From Nostoc parmelioides FACHB-3921 (GTDB lineage Bacteria; Cyanobacteriota; Cyanobacteriia; Cyanobacteriales; Nostocaceae), in assembly GCF_014696625.1 (NCBI RefSeq), contig NZ_JACJQL010000009.1:102260-166259 (forward strand): a DNA stretch of 64,000 nt, in the 5' to 3' direction. Below are positions 21,225-30,716 of the stretch, piece by piece (positions within the stretch are counted from its first letter, which is position 1; the number at the start of each line of letters is the position of its first letter). The notes beneath the pieces are model-generated. The model saw only the letters and a list, made by a program, of their open reading frames with translations, did not search any database and was not told where the DNA came from. Both the position numbers and the translations under genes were made by a program.

Positions 21225-23663
21225 ATGAATTACTCGGATGCTTCTAAAATCAAAAGAGACTATATCATCCTGTTGACAATTTTTCTCGCCACATTAGTTA
21301 TAGACAGAATTTGGTTTTTCATAGATGAATCTATTCCCGCTTATGATCAAAGCGCACATCTAACAACGGTGTTGCACCATTATCGAATTTTTCAAAACTT
21401 CAATATTTTTTCTGGTGACTGGTGGTTATCTCTGTGGCAAATAACTCCTAGTTATCGCGCTCCTTTTGTATATATTTGTACAGTGCCATTCTTATTTTTA
21501 TTTGGTAGGGGATATGACCAAGCAAGTTTGGTAAACCTGTTATATACAGCTATCATCATCGTTTCAGTTTATAACTTAGGCATTTATTTATTTAAAAATA
21601 GAAGTATTGCCATAATAGCAAGTATATTTTGTTTACTATTTCCCGTATTGGGAATTATACGAACAGACTATTTATTAGACTATGGTTTAACAGCGATCGT
21701 TACCTTAACATTTACTATATTAACTATTTGGAAAGATAGAAAAACAGGCTTTTTAACATGGTTATTAACCTTAGGTTTAGGAATAGGTCTAGGGTTTGTT
21801 ATGTTAGCAAAACCGACAGGATTTATTTTTATTTTTATTCCTGGCATACTCACATTAATTAGCTTCATTAAAAAAGGTAGTTATCTGAAGTTAATCCAAG
21901 CAGGGTTATCTTTGATAGTAGCTTGGCTAGTTTGTGGTTTTTGGTACGGTTTAAATTGGTTAACTATTATTACATCCGCGTTAAATGCTAATAGGGTAGG
22001 TCAAAGAGAGGGTGATCCTCCAGCTACTACTATTGCCGGATGGTTAGTTTATCCACAAATGATCCCAGACAGTGTTGGCTTACCGATATTAGTTGTAAGT
22101 GTAGGGACTTTACTAGTTTATTTGTGGCAAAATAAATTTGATATTCGTGCGATTAAACATAAATTGCATCAGTCAAGTTTAAATTGGTTAATCATTTTTT
22201 TGCTGAGTAGCTATGTAATTTGTTCTCTTGGTACTAATAAAGATAGTAGGTTTATTCTGCCTTGTTTTCCGATAATCAGTTTAATTTTGTCTTATTTTTG
22301 TAATTTGATTGATAATAAATGGTTTAACAGACTCCGAATAACTACTATTGGATTGAGTTTCATAGTTTTACTCAATAGTTTATTCCCTCTACCAATGATT
22401 CAAGGATTGGGAATTAAGCATTTTCCTAATGATGAGGCGAAAAAATATCCACTTTCCCAACTAATAGGCAAAATTAAACAAATAAATCCATATTTAAGGT
22501 CAGCTTTAGGAGTCATTCCAGTTTCAACACCTCAAGTCAATCAGTTTACTTTAGATTATTTTGGCACATTAGCTGATTTTCAAGTATATAGCAGAAAATT
22601 GACGACGCAATTATCTCAAGTTGAGCAGGATTTAGAGTATTTTTCTTGGTATGTTACTAGAGAAAATGAACCTGATGAACCTGGAGAAAGGGGAGAAACT
22701 AAAAGAAAATTGAAATCTTTAGTGGAATCTTCTAAATATCTAAAACTACAGGATGAGTGGCAATTGCCCCAAGATGATAGATTACGATTGTATCACCGCA
22801 TAAATCCTGCTGTAGTCGTTGACAAGTTAGATAGTGGTGATTCTCAAGTTATTTTAAAACAAGTTATAACGGCTAATAATTTTGTGACAGATAGAAACAA
22901 CTCAATTATTTATAAAATAACAGGTGCCTGGGATGAATTACAAAATGGTTTATTACTATTAAAATGGCAAAATGAAAAGTCATCATTTTATCATGACCAC
23001 GCGATCGCTCTAGGTAACTTATATTGTGGTCTGCAATGCCATCCTCAAGGAGTTTTTCAGATAACAGAAAATCTCTCCGCATTTATTCCCAAAAACATTA
23101 CTTTGGGAAAATATCAACTATCAGCGCTATATTTAGATAGAAGAAATGGTAAAGTTACACCTTTGAATATCGCTAATATTACCGTAAATTTGTCCGATAC
23201 GGGGATAATAGAAAAGGCACCAGCTTTAGATTTAGTTTCTAGAATGTCCCAATTAGGATTAGAACTACAAAAGGGTAAATTAGATCAGATATTTGAGCAA
23301 ATATCGAATTTTAATCAATATGATCCTACTCAAGATTACTTAAAACAAATTGAATTTGCAGCTAGTTATCATCTGCAAAATGAGCCGGATAATTTAAACT
23401 GGCGTTATACTTTGGTGCTATCACAACTTTTACAAAGACAAGTTCCAGATTTAATCGAAAATTTAACCAAGTTAACTCAATACGATAAACAAAATCCCTA
23501 CGTGTGGCTGTATCTAGCATTTGTTTATTTGTATGATTTTCAACCAAAACAAGCTGAAGCAAAATTAACGATCGCAGAAAAATTACAACCAGATATACCA
23601 GAATTAAAAACCTTGAAAACGGTAACAAATATTATGAAATTCTTGCCATTAGTTCACTTTTAA
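21225..23663 (+). CDS. Membrane glycosyltransferase (GT39/ArnT-like) with C-terminal TPR-like region
   Basis: This 812-residue protein has at least ten hydrophobic helices in its first 400 residues. It carries the DQSAH motif after the first helix (FIDESIPAYDQSAHLTTVLHHY), the position where GT-C enzymes carry their catalytic acidic residue. Such enzymes transfer sugars from polyprenyl-phosphate donors on the outer face of the membrane. The last 400 residues are soluble. They include a beta-rich section and a C-terminal helical region (ENLTKLTQYDKQNPYVWLYLAFVYLYDFQPKQAEAKL) resembling TPR repeats. Donor and acceptor are unknown. The next gene, 22 bases downstream, is another GT-C enzyme, so they form an operon. 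Confidence 0.75.
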   Translation: MNYSDASKIKRDYIILLTIFLATLVIDRIWFFIDESIPAYDQSAHLTTVLHHYRIFQNFNIFSGDWWLSLWQITPSYRAPFVYICTVPFLFLFGRGYDQASLVNLLYTAIIIVSVYNLGIYLFKNRSIAIIASIFCLLFPVLGIIRTDYLLDYGLTAIVTLTFTILTIWKDRKTGFLTWLLTLGLGIGLGFVMLAKPTGFIFIFIPGILTLISFIKKGSYLKLIQAGLSLIVAWLVCGFWYGLNWLTIITSALNANRVGQREGDPPATTIAGWLVYPQMIPDSVGLPILVVSVGTLLVYLWQNKFDIRAIKHKLHQSSLNWLIIFLLSSYVICSLGTNKDSRFILPCFPIISLILSYFCNLIDNKWFNRLRITTIGLSFIVLLNSLFPLPMIQGLGIKHFPNDEAKKYPLSQLIGKIKQINPYLRSALGVIPVSTPQVNQFTLDYFGTLADFQVYSRKLTTQLSQVEQDLEYFSWYVTRENEPDEPGERGETKRKLKSLVESSKYLKLQDEWQLPQDDRLRLYHRINPAVVVDKLDSGDSQVILKQVITANNFVTDRNNSIIYKITGAWDELQNGLLLLKWQNEKSSFYHDHAIALGNLYCGLQCHPQGVFQITENLSAFIPKNITLGKYQLSALYLDRRNGKVTPLNIANITVNLSDTGIIEKAPALDLVSRMSQLGLELQKGKLDQIFEQISNFNQYDPTQDYLKQIEFAASYHLQNEPDNLNWRYTLVLSQLLQRQVPDLIENLTKLTQYDKQNPYVWLYLAFVYLYDFQPKQAEAKLTIAEKLQPDIPELKTLKTVTNIMKFLPLVHF

Positions 23664-23685
23664 AACATCAGATAAAAGTTTTAAT

Positions 23686-25233
23686 ATGCTCCCAATCACA
23701 CAAAGAAAATTACTATTAGTTTTGTTGGTGGCTGCTTTGGCTTTGTGGCTCACATTTTTAGGTAACTTACCTTTAAGAGATTGGGACGAGGGTACAATAG
23801 CACAGGTTGCTCGTGACATTTGGCAGGCTCCAGTTGGTTCTATGCGTTGGCTTTATCCCACCTTGGCGGGGGAAGCATATCATAACAAGCCCCCTTTAAT
23901 GCACTTATTAATTGCTTGGGCTTACTCTATTGGTGGTGTCAATGAATGGACAACACGTTTTCCTGGCGCATTTATCACTGCGCTGGGAGTACCTTTGTTG
24001 TACTTGTTAGGGCGATCGCTTTTTAACCGCAGTTTACCGGCATTGTTTGCCGCATTAGTGTATTTAACTATGTTGCCTGTGGTACGTCACGGAAGACTAG
24101 CAATGTTAGATGGTACACTTATCACCTTTTTTTTATTCGTTTTGTTTTGTCTACTAAAAGCCCGCCAAAATCAAAAATATGCTTTAGGTGTGGGTATCGG
24201 TTTAGGGCTAATTGCTCTAACTAAAGGGATGATGGTTTTGCTATTAGGTGGAATTGCTGGTTTGTTTCTTTTAGCAAATAGACAATTAACTTTATTAACC
24301 AGCCCTTATTTATGGTCAGGGCTGTTTTTAGGAAATGCGCCAGCGATCGCCTGGTATATCGCTCAATGGCAACATTACGGAGGTAGTTTTTTACAAATAA
24401 ACCTGCAATCACAAACTTTTAACCGAGTTTTCCAACCTGTAGAAGGACATAGTGGCCCACCTTGGTACTATGTACTGGAAATACTCAAATATGGATTTCC
24501 GTGGCTATTGTTCTTGCCAGGAGGACTTTATTTAGCTGCAAAAAAGCGTGACACTTCTTGGGGTTGTTTAACTCTTGTTGGCACAATTGTCTACTTAGTC
24601 AGCATTTCCGTGATGAGAACAAAACTACCTTGGTATGTTATGCCAATATATCCATTTTTAGCTCTGGCCATTGGTGCTAAATTGGCTGATGTTTGGCAGT
24701 ACCATCATGTTAAATCAACAACTTGGGTAGTATTCTTTGCCATACTGGCGATCGCAGGTTTAGGTGGTTGTGTCTACTTTGTGACTACTGAACCTCAGCC
24801 TATTCTAATTGCTATGAGTCTTGTGTTAGCCGTGAGTATGGCTACGGTAGCATGGCTGGTTCATCGGGGCGATCGCAACTTTATTCCAGTTTTATTTACA
24901 GGAATGTATTTAGTTTTAGCCATGTTTGTGAGTTCCCAGTCATGGATTTGGGAGTTAAACGAAGCATTTCCAGTCAAACCAGTCGCCGCATTAATCCGCC
25001 AACACGTTTTACCAGGTACAAAGATTTATACTTCTTTCGCTTATAATCGCCCTAGTCTAGACTTTTACTGTGATTGTCAAGTTCTGACTAAGCCATCAAT
25101 TTCACAGCAAATAGAAACTAATAATCATTATTGGCTTTTAGATAATACAATTTTAGAAAAGATAAACTTATCTGGAAACAAAATTCTAGGGACGGTGGAA
25201 AACTTTACATTGATTGCTCCATCCAAAAATTAA
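23686..25233 (+). CDS. ArnT-like GT39/GT83 glycosyltransferase
   Basis: This 515-residue polytopic membrane protein has the GT-C hallmark directly after its first helix: LPLRDWDEGTIAQVARDIW, with the conserved D-E pair, and then GEAYHNKPPLMHLLIAWAY, typical of ArnT/PMT-like enzymes. About ten further hydrophobic helices follow, then a small C-terminal soluble domain of about 80 residues. These enzymes move a sugar from undecaprenyl phosphate to lipid, protein or glycan. The specific substrate cannot be read from the sequence. It is translationally close to the preceding GT-C gene. Confidence 0.8.
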   Translation: MLPITQRKLLLVLLVAALALWLTFLGNLPLRDWDEGTIAQVARDIWQAPVGSMRWLYPTLAGEAYHNKPPLMHLLIAWAYSIGGVNEWTTRFPGAFITALGVPLLYLLGRSLFNRSLPALFAALVYLTMLPVVRHGRLAMLDGTLITFFLFVLFCLLKARQNQKYALGVGIGLGLIALTKGMMVLLLGGIAGLFLLANRQLTLLTSPYLWSGLFLGNAPAIAWYIAQWQHYGGSFLQINLQSQTFNRVFQPVEGHSGPPWYYVLEILKYGFPWLLFLPGGLYLAAKKRDTSWGCLTLVGTIVYLVSISVMRTKLPWYVMPIYPFLALAIGAKLADVWQYHHVKSTTWVVFFAILAIAGLGGCVYFVTTEPQPILIAMSLVLAVSMATVAWLVHRGDRNFIPVLFTGMYLVLAMFVSSQSWIWELNEAFPVKPVAALIRQHVLPGTKIYTSFAYNRPSLDFYCDCQVLTKPSISQQIETNNHYWLLDNTILEKINLSGNKILGTVENFTLIAPSKN

Positions 25234-25293
25234 TTTAGGTAAAAATCTAATTAACGCTTTAATTGAGATTAAATTTCAAAATTCGTTAATTCA

Positions 25294-26466
25294 CTACCGC
25301 AATGCAGTATTTAATTTTGGATAAATCAAATCACACTTGCGGATCACAAACCAAAGTACATAACCCAAAACAATAGAGAAAAACTTGATATGTATAGGAG
25401 TTCCCAAATAACTGAAAAGTGATGACAACTGTACCGCTATTGCTACCCAACGATATTGTGGCAAGTAAAAAGCTAAAATGATAGAACAAATGTCAGCCGG
25501 ATAAAAATATCGCTGGTGCATCTTTGGCAGTATATAAGGCATTAATAAAACTGATATTGTTGCCAAATGTATCAATCTTTCTTGCGTGATTTCTAATTTA
25601 CTTTTATTTACAACGTAAGCTAATAAAATTATTGCGAATATAGTTGATATTAAGCCTATGGGAACAACTATATTATATAAATCATTAGGAATCCACTGAT
25701 AAAGATTAGGGACAGCTTTAGCTAGTTCTTTGTATTTATTGGCTTGATTAAAATATACTGATAATAATTCTGACATCGGTCTTCCAGCAAACCAAGCAGG
25801 CAATACTGCTAATAAATATACTAAAGGAATTATTGGCATATAGTACCAACGTATTCTTTTTTTAAGCAACATTATCAATAATAAAGGGGAGAGAAACATT
25901 GCTTGTAGTTTAAAGGAAAGCCCAATCCCAAAACTCACCAATGCTGGAATTTCTTTTTGTATACATAGAAAATAAATACAGGCAATCAATCCTGTTGTAT
26001 ATATGCCGTCACACTGTCCCCAGATAGCACTATTATAGATAACAACAGGACTCAATATAACAGTTATAAAAGCAAAAATTGCTTGTCTACCTTGTGGATA
26101 TTTAAGTTTAACAATTTTGTAAGTGAAGAAAGCACAAACAAAATCAACAGCCATAGCAAAAAGCTTAATTGAAAATATTTTTGGCAATCCTGAAAGTAGA
26201 GTGGCTGCCAATACAAGCCAGTAGAGATAGGGAGGTGTATAGTCAGCAAAACCATGTTTTAAAGCACTAAACCCACCATTAGTGGCTATAAAATCATACC
26301 AAGGAGCTAAAAAAGAGGTATAATCAGAGGATTTATTAGGAACACAAATTAACCGAATGAGGACAGCAAAAATAATAGAAATAGTTAAATAATTGGGAAC
26401 TTGTTGAGGAAATATTTTTAATGATTTAATCGGTTTAAATAAACTCTTATTTGAATTATTCGTCAT
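25294..26466 (-). CDS. Polytopic membrane protein, probable GT-C mannosyltransferase-like
   Basis: This 390-residue protein has about ten hydrophobic helices. Near the first extracytoplasmic loop it carries SSDYTSFLAPWYDFIATNGGFSALKHGFADYTPPYLYW, and later IWGQCDGIYTTG, both features of bacterial GT-C transferases that resemble mannosyltransferases. Its composition is AT-rich like its neighbours. It is convergent with the GT39 gene (stops 60 bases apart). The next gene upstream on the same strand is a fourth polytopic transferase. The activity is inferred from fold and context. Confidence 0.62.
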   Translation of the reverse strand: MTNNSNKSLFKPIKSLKIFPQQVPNYLTISIIFAVLIRLICVPNKSSDYTSFLAPWYDFIATNGGFSALKHGFADYTPPYLYWLVLAATLLSGLPKIFSIKLFAMAVDFVCAFFTYKIVKLKYPQGRQAIFAFITVILSPVVIYNSAIWGQCDGIYTTGLIACIYFLCIQKEIPALVSFGIGLSFKLQAMFLSPLLLIMLLKKRIRWYYMPIIPLVYLLAVLPAWFAGRPMSELLSVYFNQANKYKELAKAVPNLYQWIPNDLYNIVVPIGLISTIFAIILLAYVVNKSKLEITQERLIHLATISVLLMPYILPKMHQRYFYPADICSIILAFYLPQYRWVAIAVQLSSLFSYLGTPIHIKFFSIVLGYVLWFVIRKCDLIYPKLNTALR

Positions 26467-26540
26467 AAGTGGCAGATGGTATGGAGTGTCTGGAAATTGT
26501 GGTTATTATATATGACTTAGAGAAACTGGCGAAATACCAT

Positions 26541-26589
26541 CTCTAGAAAAGCAAGGAATGCCAGTTGCGTGTATCTTGCTTTTCTAGAG
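26541..26589. repeat. Long perfect inverted repeat between two transferase genes
   Basis: CTCTAGAAAAGCAAG (26541-26555) and CTTGCTTTTCTAGAG (26575-26589) are perfect complements, giving a 15-base-pair stem with a 19-base loop. No T-run follows on either strand, so it is not a standard terminator. It may stabilise an mRNA 3' end or be the remains of a small mobile element. Confidence 0.6.
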
Positions 26590-26677
26590 GAGTATGCGAA
26601 AGTGCGCCAAAAAAAGAAGCTGTGTCAACGCGTGTAACAGAGAAAATGGATTTAACACATACAAAACACTGATTTAT

Positions 26678-27982
26678 TTACCCTACCCACTGTTCTTGGG
26701 CAAATCCCACAGCTAACCTAGCGAGTAGTGTGATAAATAAACCTAGAACAAAATATCCTTGACGGGGACAGCGAGATAACAGCACACCGATCGCTACACT
26801 CAAAGGTACTATGCCATAAGCTAGGCGGCTTAAGGATATTGTTCCCCCAGAAGCAAGCAGCAGTCCGATACCACAAAAACCGTACATCACAGTTACAGAA
26901 GTTAGGTTTTCACGAAAACGCCACAACGCATAACTACCGCCAAAGACCATGAATACATTGAGTAAGCGATTAATTAAATCTTCTGGTGCTAGTAATAACA
27001 AAAACAACGCTAAAACGTAACAACCATAAATGATCTTGACGGAGTGCAAATATTGACGAAAGTAGTATAAACAATATCCTCCACCAACAATCAGGATAAA
27101 CAACAAAGGATGCCAAGGGTCATTAATCCAACCAGATGTAGGCTGAACCCAACCAAACTGCCAGTTTTGTGGCCCCACGACAATTCTCATCAGCATACCT
27201 AACCATCCTTGCCAATCAAAGCCTAGAGATGGTCGCCAGCCCCGTTGTGCAGCGATAAAGGCAAGAGGATTGTGGAAGCTGACGGCACAATATAAACTAA
27301 AGACCATGACTCCTGTCGCAGTCGCTAAACCTGCGATGTAAGCAATTGGGGGTCTGCGTTCTTTCCAAGCAGCGATCGCCAATGCGGGAATCATAGCCAT
27401 CCCTGTGGGGCGTGTTGCTGTCGCCAAAGCACCCCAGAAGCTTGTCCAGCCATACTGCTTTTGATCAAAAGCCTGTAAAGCAGCTGTACTCAAAAACAGA
27501 TATAGTCCTTCTGTATAAATTACTCCTGTAAACATCGCCGATGGGTAAAAAGAAACCACAGCCGTAGCCCATCTAGCGATACTGATTCCATAAGAATTTT
27601 TCAGCCAGAAGTACAAAATATAAAGTGCTGCCAAAAAAGTCACATTGTTGATTAAAAGACCAGCTACTTCAAAAGACAAACCCAAATTCATCAATAACCG
27701 AATACACAAGGGAAACAAGGGAAAGAACGCTAGATTGTGTTGTTTACCGTCATCCACAAATTCATATCCTGTAGTGGCGATCGCTCTATAATGCACGCTA
27801 TCCCAAGCATCGAAAACTTCCCAGCTTAAACTAGATAATCTTTCTGGTGCTGACGGTAAATTTGGCGCAACTAACAACATCGTTATCCAAATGAGGATGC
27901 GGCTAAGAAACCAGAGAATGCCAGGAAAGAGAAAATCAGTTTTCCATAAAAATTTTTTGATGAATATTGGCTTTTCAAACAT
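26678..27982 (-). CDS. PIG-V-like (GT76-type) membrane mannosyltransferase family protein
   Basis: This 434-residue polytopic protein has about eleven hydrophobic helices. The segment SWEVFDAWDSVHYRAIATTGYEF near residue 57 is the signature of the PIG-V/GT76 family (W-D-x2-H/W-Y motif in the first luminal loop). FFPLFPLCIRLL follows and TATRPTGMAMIPALA lies near residue 190. In eukaryotes PIG-V adds the second mannose to GPI anchors. The bacterial relatives are uncharacterised but presumably use lipid-linked mannose. It is divergent from dxr across a MITE-like element. Confidence 0.78.
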   Translation of the reverse strand: MFEKPIFIKKFLWKTDFLFPGILWFLSRILIWITMLLVAPNLPSAPERLSSLSWEVFDAWDSVHYRAIATTGYEFVDDGKQHNLAFFPLFPLCIRLLMNLGLSFEVAGLLINNVTFLAALYILYFWLKNSYGISIARWATAVVSFYPSAMFTGVIYTEGLYLFLSTAALQAFDQKQYGWTSFWGALATATRPTGMAMIPALAIAAWKERRPPIAYIAGLATATGVMVFSLYCAVSFHNPLAFIAAQRGWRPSLGFDWQGWLGMLMRIVVGPQNWQFGWVQPTSGWINDPWHPLLFILIVGGGYCLYYFRQYLHSVKIIYGCYVLALFLLLLAPEDLINRLLNVFMVFGGSYALWRFRENLTSVTVMYGFCGIGLLLASGGTISLSRLAYGIVPLSVAIGVLLSRCPRQGYFVLGLFITLLARLAVGFAQEQWVG

Positions 27983-28214
27983 AGAGTTGAGTCTTTCCTA
28001 ACAATCCCTTACACATTTTTTTCTTATAGAAATAAACAACAGAAAATTGGACAAAATTTAGTATAGCTATGATTGGCTTTCATGCCACCACAAGATAACG
28101 GTCATTCAATGATTTTCGGAAAAATTTTAATGATTTAAAACTCAATATTTAGTATTTAAAGACACATAATCTCTCAAATGTCCCATGAGTTTTGTTCCTA
28201 GTCCCTAATCCTTT

Positions 28215-28311
28215 GAAGGGTGGGGGTATAGGGGTATAAGTGTTTGAAACCCTTACACCCTTACACCCTTACACCCAGTCTCAACAAAAAATCTGGGTAC
28301 GTAAGTCCTAT
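28215..28311. mobile_element. MITE-like element, family 1, copy B
   Basis: This copy is in the reverse orientation relative to copy A. The right-hand part (ACACCCAGTCTCAACA, then ATCTGGGTACGTAAGTCCTA) matches copy A closely, and the CTTACACC unit is repeated three times. The other terminal repeat is not seen, so the copy appears truncated. It lies in the 383-base divergent gap upstream of dxr, the rest of which shows nothing else recognisable. Confidence 0.6.
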
Positions 28312-28365
28312 TAATGAGTCCTCAACAATTTATAGTGGGAGTTGTCGGTAAATCCTTAAGCAATT

Positions 28366-29562
28366 GTGAAAAGTATTACTCTTGTTGGTTCCACTGGCTC
28401 AATTGGTACTCAGACCCTAGATATCGTCAGTCAGTACCCAGATCAGTTTCGGATTGTGGGGTTGGCGGCGGGAAGCAATGTAGAAATGTTGGCAGAACAG
28501 ATTCGCCAATTCCGTCCCCAAATAGCAGCGATTTCTGCCGCCGAAAAATTGCCAGCACTCCAAGCAGCTATCAAAGACCTTGATCCCCAACCGATTTTAC
28601 TAGGGGGCGAAGCCGGAGTGATCGAAGTTGCTCGTTATGGTGATGCTGAAACAGTTGTGACTGGTATTGTCGGTTGTGCTGGGTTATTGCCAACAATCGC
28701 CGCCATTGAAGCTGGTAAAGACATCGCCTTAGCAAACAAAGAAACTCTCATCGCCGGTGGGCCTGTAGTCTTACCCTTAGTAGAAAAACATGGCGTTAAA
28801 TTATTACCTGCTGACTCCGAACATTCTGCCATCTTCCAGTGCCTCCAAGGTGTACCAAAAGGCGGCTTAAAGAAGATTTTACTCACAGCTTCCGGTGGTG
28901 CTTTTCGGGATTGGGATGTGGAAAGATTAGCCCAAGTGACGGTGGCTGATGCCCTGAAACATCCTAACTGGTCAATGGGGCGAAAAATTACCGTAGACTC
29001 AGCTACCTTAATGAACAAAGGTTTAGAAGTAATTGAGGCTCACTTCCTGTTTGGGTTAGATTATCAAGATATCGAAATTGTCATCCATCCCCAAAGTATT
29101 ATTCATTCACTAATTGAGCTGCAAGATACCTCTGTTTTAGCCCAACTCGGCTGGCCGGATATGCGTTTACCTTTGCTATATGCTTTATCTTGGCCAGAAC
29201 GCATCTACACAGACTGGGAACGCTTAAATTTAGTCAAAGCTGGTAATCTCACCTTCCGTGAACCAGACCACCAAAAGTATCCTTGTATGCAGTTGGCTTA
29301 TGCGGCTGGTAGGGCTGGTGGTTCCATGCCAGCGGTGTTAAATGCCGCTAATGAACAGGTTGTGGCATTATTCCTCGACGAGAAAATCAAATTTTTAGAT
29401 ATTCCTCGGTGTATCGAATTAGTGTGCGATCGCCATCAAAATGATAACTGTGCAAATCCTTCTTTAGATGATATCTTGGCAGCAGATCAATGGGCAAGAC
29501 AAGAAGTTTTAACAGCTACTAAAAATTTAGCAAGCCAACCTCAGATAATTTCCGTCAACTAA
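28366..29562 (+). CDS. dxr: 1-deoxy-D-xylulose 5-phosphate reductoisomerase
   Basis: It converts DXP to MEP with NADPH, the committed step of the non-mevalonate isoprenoid pathway that feeds carotenoids, phytol and quinones. The NADPH site [12 protein letters not shown] is at residues 8-19. The metal-binding [12 protein letters not shown] is near residue 150. The substrate loop [31 protein letters not shown] is near 200. The length of 398 residues is normal. The start is GTG at 28366, because the NADPH motif must lie close to the N-terminus and no ATG is available there. Confidence 0.97.
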   Translation: MKSITLVGSTGSIGTQTLDIVSQYPDQFRIVGLAAGSNVEMLAEQIRQFRPQIAAISAAEKLPALQAAIKDLDPQPILLGGEAGVIEVARYGDAETVVTGIVGCAGLLPTIAAIEAGKDIALANKETLIAGGPVVLPLVEKHGVKLLPADSEHSAIFQCLQGVPKGGLKKILLTASGGAFRDWDVERLAQVTVADALKHPNWSMGRKITVDSATLMNKGLEVIEAHFLFGLDYQDIEIVIHPQSIIHSLIELQDTSVLAQLGWPDMRLPLLYALSWPERIYTDWERLNLVKAGNLTFREPDHQKYPCMQLAYAAGRAGGSMPAVLNAANEQVVALFLDEKIKFLDIPRCIELVCDRHQNDNCANPSLDDILAADQWARQEVLTATKNLASQPQIISVN

Positions 29563-29621
29563 GCATTGAAATTGCAAATACTTAGTAAGCTAATGTCCCC
29601 TAAAAAAGCATAATTACTAAT

Positions 29622-29667
29622 AAGGGCTATTAACTGTTGACTGTTAACGGTCAACGGTCAACAGCCC
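29622..29667. repeat. GTTGAC heptamer repeats inside an AGGGCT/AGCCCT hairpin
   Basis: Units of GTTGACT and GTTAACG, then their complements, form an inverted repeat closed by AGGGCT and AGCCCT. It lies 60 bases after the dxr stop and could act as an mRNA 3' hairpin. It belongs to the dispersed heptamer family. Confidence 0.6.
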
Positions 29668-29704
29668 TCACTATGGATTATGCAAATTAAAAGCAAAATA
29701 GCTG

Positions 29705-29770
29705 ATCTTGGTGTCTTACGTGAGAAAAATCTGAAATCACGTAAGGTATCAAGATACAGAAGTTTTTTAT
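29705..29770 (+). terminator. Hairpin with following T-run downstream of dxr
   Basis: ATCTTGGTGTCTTACGTGA (29705-29723) pairs with TCACGTAAGGTATCAAGAT (29737-29755) at 15 of 19 positions, including a perfect 9-base-pair core. GTTTTTTAT follows within ten bases. It is the best terminator candidate for dxr. The rest of the 470-base gap up to 30031 holds nothing else I can support. Confidence 0.5.
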
Positions 29771-30031
29771 CCTTAATGAATTCTTTAAAAATAAAAATCT
29801 CTTTAGTGCATTTGTCTAAAAATTCATGTTAAATTCCGGAATCAAGCAATTCCTCTATGTATAGTCATTTTGCAATAGTTGCCCAAAGATTCAGGTATTG
29901 CTAGACATAATATGATGTTAAAAACATTACACTTGCGACAAAAATTATAGGTAATTATTTCCCGGAAAAATATAGACTGACTAATTAAGTCCCTTGAAAA
30001 TTCAGAGATAAATCTTGAGGAATTTATATTT

Positions 30032-30229
30032 ATGATTCCTACGCTTATTTTGGCTTGGATTGTGTTTGTTATTGTTTGGAAGGTATTAAAAGCGACTCTC
30101 ACTAATGCCTTAACTATTGCTGCCATTCTCATTTTATTAAACATTGGTTTTGGCATTACGCCGCAGGATATTTGGCATCAAATCATGCAGTTTGCACAAA
30201 CTTTATCACAAGTACAAGGTGGGAAATAG
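30032..30229 (+). CDS. Small hydrophobic protein, unknown
   Basis: This 65-residue protein has a long hydrophobic stretch across residues 2-48, probably two membrane helices (LILAWIVFVIVWKVL and LTIAAILILLNIGFGI). A short amphipathic tail ends VQGGK. It starts with an ATG preceded by GAGGAAT. The protein-like composition and the ribosome site favour it over the minus-strand frame that overlaps it. I do not recognise a family or function. Confidence 0.6.
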   Translation: MIPTLILAWIVFVIVWKVLKATLTNALTIAAILILLNIGFGITPQDIWHQIMQFAQTLSQVQGGK

Positions 30230-30275
30230 GGGCGAATTGAGCCAGGAATGAGATAGTTTGGATAATTACTTCAGC

Positions 30276-30536
30276 CTAACCTCCGCTAACAGGGGGAATT
30301 AGCACTACTTCGTCCCCGTTTTTTAAAACTGTATCGGGCTCGACAAATATTAAATTAATGCCAAAGCGCGTGATATCTCTCCATTTAGCTAGTTCTGGGC
30401 GTTCGGCTATGAGGCGATCGCACACTGCGCTTACAGGTGTACCATTGGGAAATTCCCACACCAGTTGTGGTACTCCATAAGCTTCTTGGTAAACAGCAAA
30501 TAATTTGATGGTGATAGTGATTGCAGAATTGGACAT
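30276..30536 (-). CDS. moaD: MoaD/ThiS-family ubiquitin-like protein
   Basis: This 86-residue beta-grasp protein ends in PPVSGG, the Gly-Gly tail that is adenylated and converted to a thiocarboxylate as sulfur donor. In MoaD it serves molybdopterin synthase. ITIKLFAVYQEAYGVPQLVWEFPNGTPVSAVCDRL and NGDEVVLIPPVSGG fit MoaD better than ThiS, which is shorter. No other molybdenum-cofactor gene is nearby, so the partner is an inference from the family. Confidence 0.8.
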   Translation of the reverse strand: MSNSAITITIKLFAVYQEAYGVPQLVWEFPNGTPVSAVCDRLIAERPELAKWRDITRFGINLIFVEPDTVLKNGDEVVLIPPVSGG

Positions 30537-30716
30537 AATATTTTGTCCCCGATCTTACTATGCGAGGATTTTGGCAAAGACTTAGATGAGAAGACAAATG
30601 GTCACCAATTTAGGTAATGATAGAAATTGGCAGCTTGATACAGCAAGTTGATTGCTGACTTTGAATTTATCTGATTTTACATACACTTAATAAAATTTAT
30701 TCAATTTTAAGGTAAA

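Noticed and set aside
29842..30156. 104-codon minus-strand frame
   Set aside because: It overlaps the better-supported small membrane protein on the plus strand, and its composition is random.
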